Assembly: GCF_902686445.1 (NCBI RefSeq) | Contig: NC_062216.1 | Location: 12,669,084-12,733,083 of the forward strand | Source of the DNA: Sciurus carolinensis | Lineage: Eukaryota > Chordata > Mammalia > Rodentia > Sciuridae | DNA: 64,000 nt | Direction of reading: 5' to 3' | In this document: positions 55,930 through 64,000 of the stretch, one piece after another | How the letters are laid out: every line of letters starts with the position of its first letter | Numbering within the stretch: the first letter of the stretch is position 1 | Notes under the pieces: model-generated | Told to the model about the DNA's origin: nothing | The model's input: the letters and a program-made list of their open reading frames with translations, nothing else | Database searches by the model: none | Translations under genes and position numbers: made by a program

Positions 55930-58900
55930 GTCCAGGTGTTTTTTGGGTACAGAAAACACGGTCCTTTAGGAAAACTGCAGTAGCGACCGGCAAACGCCAG
56001 CATCCGACACACACGTGATCCTGAGTAATGGCCGTGGGCAGGGGGGGTCGGTTTTAGGTCCATGCAGGCAGATTCCTAATAATCTCTCTGGCCCAGTTCT
56101 TGCAGGTACCAAAACGCTTCATTTCTGCATCGAGGGAAGATCCAGGGCTGGGTGGGTGAGGGAGGAGGTGAAGCCCGTGCAGGTCCCAGGAGGACTGGAA
56201 AGGGCCCCTGCCCCCCGGCCCAGCTTCTGTTTTGATACCGACCATTTATCATTTTGATTGTTTCCCAGGTTTGCAAAATGACTCGCGGTGTCAAAGAACA
56301 CGCTGAGAATGTCAGAAAAAGAGAGCTAGGCAAGTGGCTTTGATGGAGATAAATAAGCCCTTTGACTGAGCAACTGGCCGCGCCTGCGGGTGGTCCCCTG
56401 GTGAGATCCCTTGGATCTCCATTTTCTAGATGAGGGAAGCGCCCTGCGATCCCGGCTGCATCATCCACCGTGGACATAATCACGGATTCCTCTCCATAGT
56501 CATTTGTGCCCCCAGGCCTCCCCGAGCTTTCAAGGTGATTTTTCCTGGAATGTCGGTCTTCTCTGGAAGCCACCGAAGTGTGGAGTTCCAGTGTCCTGAA
56601 CTCAAGAACTCTGCGTGCTTCAAGAGGGCGTATGGTGACCCCTCTTCTGTGTGCCCAGACAGAGAGAGCTGGCCACCAAACACAAATGCAGCGTGATGGA
56701 CGGTGGATGTCCCAGGGGATGAGGGGACATTTGGAAGGGAAGACCTTGTCCCCACGGTCCATGCCAGGCCCCAGCTTCTCCTCTCCTGCTTCATCCTTGT
56801 GAAGAGGTCCAGTTAATTATTTTATAGAAAAAGAAATTGAGACTTAGGGCAAGTAAGAATTTACTCAGCTGAAAGGTGGATTCGGTCCCTCCCGTGTCTA
56901 TACTGTGAAAAGCAGACGTGACCTGCATGAGCTGAAAATGGACAGCACTTTCCAAAGCATCCTGTCCTCTTTAAGGTTTCTTGGGACTGTCTCATACCTG
57001 GGTGGTGGGGTGAGGTTGTACAGAGGGAACCCACATCATGACTGAAATAGAATATTCTGGCAACCTCACGGGTGGGCAGATCTCCACAGAGTGTTTTGGA
57101 CTGAGGGGGAAAAGGCAGTACTTGCTGCACACTGAGGTTGTGGACCACGATTCCTATACAGTGACCCAGTGAGTTGTGTCTTCCCAGGTGCTAACACGGG
57201 GTTTGCCCCGTTGTCGGGGGCTAGCTGGTCTTTCCCTGTGGACTCTAGGTGTCACTGTAAGATTGTGCGTTGGAGCCTCTGCAGAGCTCCTGGCTCCTCC
57301 ACATGCTGACTCACGGTGCCATTCCATCTGCATCACAGCCGTTTCCCAGGCAGGAACTGATGCAGGAAATAAAACCTTTTCAAGCAGCTGTTCAAGACAC
57401 CCCCAAGATGAAGATAAGGGGGTTGAAGGTTTTAGTGGGGATATGATTCTCCGAGCTGTTCCTTTGACCCTGTCTCGAGAGGTCTGCCTGACACAGGGCA
57501 GCTGGGGCTTTAGGCCATGCGAGGAGCTGCCACAGAGCAGGACTTCCGTCCTGCAGACAATTCTCAAAGAAACAACAACAACGACACGAAACTCCTCTGA
57601 GAACAAAGGGTTCCTGTAAAGAGAGCTGGCATAGCATATTTGTGTGACCCCAGGGTGGGCACATTTGTGTCTGTGTGGCAGGGAATGTGGATACCTGGTA
57701 AGGATGGGGACAAATGAAGAGTTCTGAAATTCCTGGTTCATGGGAATGAGACTTTTGCCTCTGTCCTTCTATTTTCAGAAATCATCTGGAAGCAAGAACT
57801 TCCTGCTGCAGTAGCCAAGAGTGGGCAACAGAGATAGAAGGGGAGGCAGAGGAGAGGGGGAGGGAACAGATCCACCAGTGCCCCGTCCCGCCACCGCTGC
57901 CCCTCCTCCTTCCCCTCCCTGTTCTTCAGAGACACACCTGTATTTTGGGTATGAGAAGCAAAGGAGTTCTACTCCTCACTCTTGGTGGTGATTTAAAGTC
58001 TTCCCTTGTATTTTTTTCAGTGAATGTTTGGCCTGAAAGAAACTGCAGTAGACTGCAAAAAAAATTTTGTTCTTTTGATTCCCAAATGGGATGTTTTGAA
58101 GTGAGCACAGTGAGTGTGTTCAAACAGTATGCAAATGAGGACCCAGTGACTGCAGAGCTGAAGCCATCTGGTGGCCCCGTCCTGCTGCCCTGGGTTAGAT
58201 GCAGAGCACACTGGTGGCTTCATCCAGCCAGACCTAGGGTGAGGGATGGGCATGTTGGCTGTGCAGGGAGGCCAGGATTTGGGGTGAATTCTTGAGCCAA
58301 CAGGAACTCCCATAGCTTCGGAGATCACCAGCAACTTCCTAATCATAGTCCAGGTGCAGAACGGATTTGCAAATCAGGAAATGCAGGTCCAGTTAGACAG
58401 GATGGGCTTTTTTCCACAGAGGGAAATCAAGCTTGGGCTTTGGGGACAAGAAGGGGAACATGCAGCTTGGCATATTTGGGGGGAGACAAGTAGGACCGAG
58501 TGAGGCAAGTTCAGTGGTTGGAAACACGGGAATCAGGGCGGTTGTTGGTTTTGTAAGTGCGCTGGAATACCCGAGTCAGGGGCCAAACTGCTCCCTCTGG
58601 GGTTCCCCAGACCCAAAGGTATTGTCAATTTCTGGAAACTTGTTCCCTCTGGCAGATTCTGCTCCCCACATGAAATCCGGGTGGCAACCTACCTCCTGTA
58701 AGTCTCTAAGGCTTAGGAAAGGATTTTTACCTTCCTTTTGACCACTCTGCATCCATTTTGATTTCTGTGCTATTGCTAACTGGCTTTGCTGGCAATTCAT
58801 CACTTCAGAAACCCCAAACTCTTTGCAACACACACCTTGGCATTTACATGGACATGTCTGTGGTACCCAGCTCCTTTATAAGTTAACCAATCTCAAGTAA

Positions 58901-59276
58901 TTTGTTACAGCAACAGAAAGTGGACTAAGCCACCCACACAATAAAAAGTTTCCACTTGAATATTTCCTTGTCATCACAACTGAACAGGTTCCTGACTCGC
59001 TTTCTTTTTTTTTCTCTATTTCGAACAATAGACTATGAGACAGTCCAATTTGAAATTCTTTGATTATCTTTGACTCATTCTTTTATTGTCTGTAAATAAT
59101 CAACCTCTAAGTCCTGATAATTTACCCCAAAAACATTTTTCTTGATCCCCTTCTTGTACTTCCACCACTGAAGGTGCATCCTGGGATTTGGTCTGATGTT
59201 CTTTGAACTTCGAATTGTGCTCATAGACTACTTAAAGGTCTCACTGAAGTTTGTGAGTCCTTTTTTTCCCAGAAAA
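55930..59276. other. Repeat-poor, GC-richer stretch
   Basis: Over 3 kb with no SINE, L1 or LTR that I can see. The longest minus frames (56762-56076, 228 codons; 57741-57154, 195 codons) face open plus frames and have no domain or motif I know, so I do not call them genes. A MIR-like fragment is possible near 56808-56895 ('agaaattgagacttagggc'). Confidence 0.45.
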
Positions 59277-59319
59277 ATGTGTTTCTGTGACTACCATCAG
59301 GATAGTCACAGAAACACAT
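59277..59319. repeat. Perfect 17-bp inverted repeat
   Basis: Left arm 'atgtgtttctgtgacta' (59277-59293), 9-base spacer, right arm 'tagtcacagaaacacat' (59303-59319). Every arm base pairs. Confidence 0.97.
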
Positions 59320-59544
59320 CCTAATGGTTCTGTCTGTAATGTCATCCATCTCATCAGTGATGTAATGTCATGTGTCCCTCATTAATCCTTTCAATGTCAT
59401 CTCCTATAACAGCCTGGCCAATGACTTTGTTTACACCAGAATAAGATCTGAGACTCAGCTGAATATTCCAAAACACTCAATTCTGTGAAAGGGACTCAAA
59501 CTACCTTTCAGTTTTACCCCCTCAAACATAGATGAAAAGAAACC

Positions 59545-59790
59545 TAATGATAATAACAATAATCATGGGCACACAGCAATTGAGCACCAACTGTGTCCCA
59601 GGATGCTCTGCCATGGTGCAGAGGCTTCAGGGGTCCCTCGCTGTACACCACCCACCCGCCTATTGTGCACAAGCCCACCCTCGGTCCCACGTGGGGGATG
59701 ACGTGGGTTTGGAGTTGGGCAGACTTGAGCTGGAAACACGTGTCTGGACTCAGTGACCTGACCTCTGAGCCCTACTTCTCCTGGCGGTGA
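59545..59790 (+). repeat. MIR-like fragments
   Basis: 'gataataacaataatcatgg' with 'attgagcaccaactgtgtcc' resembles the start of a MIR. 'gggcagacttgagctgg' resembles the core of another. Diverged. Confidence 0.45.
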
Positions 59791-60379
59791 GGTCAGCACT
59801 AACTAGTCCCAGAACCGGGAGGAAGAAAAGACAACACAGCGCCCAGAGGGAAGCCTGGCACCTGGGAGCCACCCGCTGCCACAGCTCGTTTTGAGCCGAA
59901 TATGTACTTCGAATGTTTTCTGATCTAGTACAGTGTTGCTGAGGTCGTCTATCAGATGAGCCCTGCGGCAGAGGTGGCCCTCACCACTGCCCGCCCAGAT
60001 CACCCCATGACTGAATGCCTTCGGAGGAGCCTTCCGTGTCCGTGTGCTTGTGGGGGACCCACGTGGCGTCACCTGGCAGAGTGAGGTGAGCCCCACCTTT
60101 CAGCCTGTGACCTTTCCCAACCCTAGCGCAGAACAACCTCAGATCAGCTGCAGGGGCGCTCAGGACAAAGCCACCAGCTCAGAGAGCACCTGCTGCCAAG
60201 TCCAAGTGCAACCAGGAGAGACCTGGCCACTGAGCGTGATGGAAAGCAGGTTCATGAGTTATCCAAAGTCACTGACTTAACAAGGGGGTTGGATTTTATT
60301 CTCCCTGCTGGCAAACAATGAGCAATGAGTAATGAGAAAATAAGGTATTTTATTATCTTTTTTAAAACCTATGACTCTT

Positions 60380-60607
60380 TAAAGAGAAATAAATCTTTTT
60401 TTTTTTTCTTTTGGTATAAGGGATTGAACTGAGGGGTTCTTTACCACCAAGCCATATCCCCAGCCCTTTTTATTTTCTATTTTGAGACAGGGTCTCGCTA
60501 AGTTGTTAAGGCTGAACTTGAATTTGCGATCCTCCTGCCTCAGCCTCCTGACTTGCTGGGTTTACAGGCACGCGTCATTACATCCTGCTAAAGAGAAATG
60601 TATCTTT
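60380..60607 (-). mobile_element. B1-dID SINE, antisense, target duplication
   Basis: Body about 60399-60588: T-run, 'ggtataagggattgaactg', 'gagacagggtctcgctaag' and 'tttacaggcacgcgtcatt'. Flanks 'taaagagaaataaatctt' (from 60380) and 'taaagagaaatgtatctt' (from 60590) differ by two bases. Confidence 0.92.
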
Positions 60608-62180
60608 AATGAACCCCCAAACTGTGCTAAGTGCTATTTTGGGGGAGAGGGCTGGAGGGGCTCGTAGAAAGGGGAGTTTTAGGAAAAACAAAAGGGAAAC
60701 TTTAACTGATTAAAAATATAATCTTACCATTTCTAAAATGATACTGTGTATTTTAAGGCAGAGACTGTTAGAAGTGATTTTCAATATCATCGGCTTCCTA
60801 TGATTTTATTTTATGGAACTGAGAGCATTGTCTTGAGGTGGGGTCCGCCGGCTTCACTACGCTGCCAACAAGAGAAGGCGGCCAGCAAGCCAAGGTCAAG
60901 GACGGGCTCATGACCTTCACTTGGGTGTGGGCTCCCAGGGGCTGGCTGGTCCCTTGGGAGAGACTTCCAGGGCTCCTAGGCAGGTGGGAGGAAGGTCTCT
61001 CCCTCCCCTCCTTTCCAGCCTGGGACCTCTGGTCTCCAAGTCGGTTCTCTCTGGAGTCTCAGGCTGACACCCCAACTAGTGGAGGCTCCTGCTCAGAGCA
61101 GCATGGCCCCCCTCCTCCTCCACCCAGCTGTGCTGAAGGGGAGCCACCTGGGGAGCCAGGGCAGAGGCAGATGCCAGGGTTAGTCACAGGAAGTCACAGA
61201 CCCCTGTTCTGCTGTCCCCTCCCACCACACAGCAGGAGGAAGCAGGGAAAGGGAATGGGAAAAGGATCTGGCTGTGGCCAGCCAAGGACTCCCGAGTGTG
61301 AAGGTCTGTCTCTGCCTCCGCCTCACTCCCTCCTCCCCGCCCCGTGGGGTTGGGGTGGCTGGGGACACTCACTGATCTGGCTGTCTCCATCACTGCGGAA
61401 CTGGCAGGCGCTCTCTCGTCAGCAGGAGAGCGTCTTTCCTTGTCCATCACACCCTTCAGATCACCCGACTCACGCCCTACTACAGGGTCATCCTGTCTAG
61501 TGCAGATAGATTCCAGCAGTCCTTAACCTGAGCTGTGTTTGAAGATGAATTTCAAGTGGCTGTGGAAGCCGACTGCTTCTTCCAGTTTCCCCCCAGCAGA
61601 GCCACCGGGAAGGCCAGCGACTCTGCACTAAACGTCACCCTGGTGCCTAGCTTAGCCTTCTCTTGATGGCTGTGCTCTCTTCCAGGGCTGGGGTGTCTAT
61701 TTTGACCAAGATCAAGTGCACGGTGTTTGTGAATGTGGTGTTCAAGGATTCGGGGGCAGGGTAGTTTGGGGGTACAGCTGCAACTCCGGCTGCCGACCAC
61801 CAACCACACATACCTCCTGGGATGCCTGAGTATTCAAAACGAAGCATTTCCACTTAACTGTGGCAGCCCTGGTGTCGTGGTGCCTAAAAGGACTAGTGAA
61901 GTCCAAGTCTTGGTACCCACACCCCAGAGCTAGAGCCGAGGCCAGTCCTAACCAGGTGCAGAAGGAATCACTGACCCAACCCCAGGAGTCAGGTAGTCAC
62001 CACGTCCCCCAGTTAGCCAAGCACATGTGATTAGCTTGCGGATTCTTGCACATGTGCTTTGAGGAGAGGAGTTCCATTTTCGAGGGTGTCCGTGCAGGGC
62101 CTTCTGAACTTCGACTGCATGAGAACCCCACGGGGGCTGATGGCTGTGTGACAGTGAGGATCCCGTGAGCACAGTGACCA
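60608..62180. other. Unassigned GC-rich stretch
   Basis: A 220-codon plus frame at 60838-61500 is proline-, glycine- and serine-rich with no domain. Minus frames overlap it at 61180-61450. I read these as chance frames in GC-rich DNA. Confidence 0.4.
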
Positions 62181-62184
62181 CCTA

Positions 62185-62320
62185 GTGTGGCTCAGACCCC
62201 AGCTCTTTCACTCATTAGCTGTGTTGACCCAACCACCTAACCTCTCAGTCTCCACGTTCCCTTCCACAAAAGCCGAGGTGACACACTTTGGGGTGCTGAG
62301 ATGTGAAAGGCAAGGATGTG
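62185..62320 (+). repeat. MIR SINE relic
   Basis: 'cccagctctttcactcatta', 'gctgtgttgacccaacc' and 'acctaacctctcagtctcc' follow the MIR core in sense. Confidence 0.65.
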
Positions 62321-64000
62321 TCGGAATCATCTCCACAGGGTCTGGGACACATCCCAGGCCAGCCCCTTTCCTACCACTCAGCCTGCATCCTCACCCTAAG
62401 TCCATGGGAGATTTTTATTTTTTGCAGGGGAGGAATAATGTAGAAAAGAATGTCAACTCACTGATGCTGGAGACACGAACAGAACCAAACAACCTTAGCT
62501 CCAAAGACAACACACCAGAGGATTTTTTTACTTTGGGTATTTGTTACTTTTGCAGCAAAAATTTAATTATACTTAGCACAAATATGGCCTTTGTTATGTG
62601 TGTTCTAATTTTCACTGCTGATCCTGTGTGACAGCACGCAATCAGATGCACACTATTGTCTCCAAGTTAAAGCAGAACACTCCTTTAGCAAGCTGTCCAA
62701 CTGGTGTGTCTGCAATAGAGACGTAGCCACCTTTGTGTCTTTCTTGTGTATTTCTGTCAAGGTGCAATATCGCGTAGCAGCCTAGTGGAGTCCACTGATA
62801 TTTTCTTCAGTCTCACTTAGAAGGACAGAAGGCATTACCTTGACTTGCTCAGCCTCCTCTTATGTGCATGGAGCTATCATGGTTAGACTTGTCCACAACT
62901 CTAATGGCAGAGATGAAACCTGAATAGAAATTTCTGAAAGATGGAAGGAGTCAATATTTCCTCAACGGACTTGGACAAACACACTAACAATACCTTCTAC
63001 TTCCTGGGCAGGTGAGCTTGGAGGAGGAGGAGCTCAATATATCTTTGAACTGTTTGGGTCTAAGGACGCCCTGCAGGACTTAGCCAGCCCATCTTGTGCC
63101 TTGCAATGGCGTGATTTTACCACAAGGTGGCAGAAGCTGCCAAAGAGTAAACTGAAGAGAAAAGACATTCGTGACGTTTGTGCAAATGCTGTGCATGTGT
63201 ACAAACCTGTCAGATTGCCCCATCTTTTGGCTTCTATTCTGAGGACACTGTAACTGGCCACAGTGGAATGGATTCTTTGCTGTCAAGTGCTCCAGTAAAG
63301 GTAAAGTCTGTGGGACTCTCACCTCTTCCCCCTCTGCTGGTCCTTTGCTTCTGTCTTAAAGGAGCAGGTGGGAGGGAAAGGTACCTTACAGCATCCCAGA
63401 ACGGTTGGAACCTTCAGCTTACCTGTGATGAGTGAGCTTGACAAGCTACATTAGGATCCAATAGGAACAGGACCACCTGAGTGTCTGTGTTTCCTCTTTG
63501 GGACATTTCTCTCAGGGTGTTATGCAGTAAAGTAACACACAGCTGCCTACAGGGGACTCTCCTAGGGACCTGCTACTTTAAATGGCCTAATTGGGCCTCT
63601 CCTCTTTGTGAGTAGAACTGGAAGGTGTTGAGAGAGGCGAGGAAAGACCCTTAATTGGTGCTCTGTTCTCCGTGTCTTTATGTAACAGCAGGCTCTTGGA
63701 AAGGGAGGAAATCTCATGCAAAGAATGCGAGGACGACAATCAAGAGATGATACAGGTAGGCCAACCCTCTGGGTCCACAGCTTCGCTGGGACTGTCGCTC
63801 ACAGTGACCATAAGCACAAATTCATTTCCAGAAGGTTCATGTCTTCTGAGCTCAACGAGAGAGTCACACTGCTGTAAACTTGTGAGAATTTTGCAGTAGC
63901 AAGGTTAAGTAAATCCTCAGAGAACAGCAAAATCAGAGCAGAAAATCTTCTGAAAGTGTGAAAACAGAAAAAAATTTGAAAAAGCACTTCATTTGCATTC
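62321..64000. other. Unassigned segment with an exon-like part
   Basis: No repeat recognised. A 64-bp segment at 63692-63755 has splice-like edges and is described as a finding. The other frames are short and overlap on both strands. Confidence 0.4.

Noticed and set aside
56076..56762. 228-codon minus-strand open frame, longest in the window
   Set aside because: Plus-strand frames are open over the same stretch, there is no domain, signal or motif I know, and composition follows local GC content. Chance is the simpler reading.
57154..57741. 195-codon minus frame facing a 147-codon plus frame
   Set aside because: Both cannot easily be real; neither shows a recognisable motif or a splice context.
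58128..58136. Octamer-like ATGCAAAT motif
   Set aside because: A single 8-bp match is expected by chance in 64 kb and has no supporting context.
60838..61500. 220-codon plus frame
   Set aside because: Pro/Gly/Ser-rich chance-type composition with overlapping minus frames and no domain.

Overview
The window is non-coding mammalian DNA from a rodent, most likely a squirrel (Sciuridae, ground-squirrel or marmot type). The main reason is the SINE content. tRNA-derived ID elements and composite B1+ID elements (B1-dID type) occur on both strands along the whole 64 kb. Several ID copies also share an extended A-rich tail that I associate with squirrels. Ancient mammalian repeats (MIR, L2, hAT-Charlie, MLT1/MaLR LTRs, L1M) lie underneath. 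I found no intact protein-coding gene, no rRNA and no functional tRNA. Nearly all open frames are short, and the long ones either lie in repeats or look like chance frames. Family names come from recognising consensus-like text by eye, not from a search.

Layout. 1-7.6 kb: a MIR, a (TG)n tract, several ID/B1-dID copies and a long minus-strand L1 relic. 7.6-14.7 kb: an MLT/MaLR LTR with part of its internal region, two adjacent MIRs, an old plus-strand L1 with a younger 5'-truncated L1 inserted in it, and an L1 ORF1 relic hit twice by SINEs at one target site. 14.9-18.8 kb: minus-strand L1 relics (ORF2 and 5' regions) and a hAT-Charlie MITE. 19-23 kb: two LTR-like relics, an AT-rich satellite-like tract and a young ID element. 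24.2-28.1 kb: one long minus-strand L1 broken by two SINEs and a MaLR LTR. 28.5-39.4 kb: four more LTRs, an L1 3' UTR fragment, a Tigger-like MITE and another site of serial insertion. 40.7-49.9 kb: L2, MER5-like DNA, a degraded coding-like stretch and L1 fragments. 50.2-52.6 kb: four LTR relics in the same orientation. 54.7-55.9 kb: a near-identical 283-bp direct duplication. 56-64 kb: repeat-poor, more GC-rich sequence of unknown role with a perfect 17-bp hairpin.

The genes do not work together in any visible way; the window reads as an intergenic or intronic interval built by waves of retrotransposition. The best-supported unusual observations are the 283-bp duplication, the nested L1 with its target-site duplication, telomere-like hexamers inside the young L1's 3' UTR, two sites hit repeatedly by retrotransposons, and the 17-bp inverted repeat. 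Two exon-like segments and one degraded coding-like block are weak candidates. I found no evidence of an undescribed biological system.
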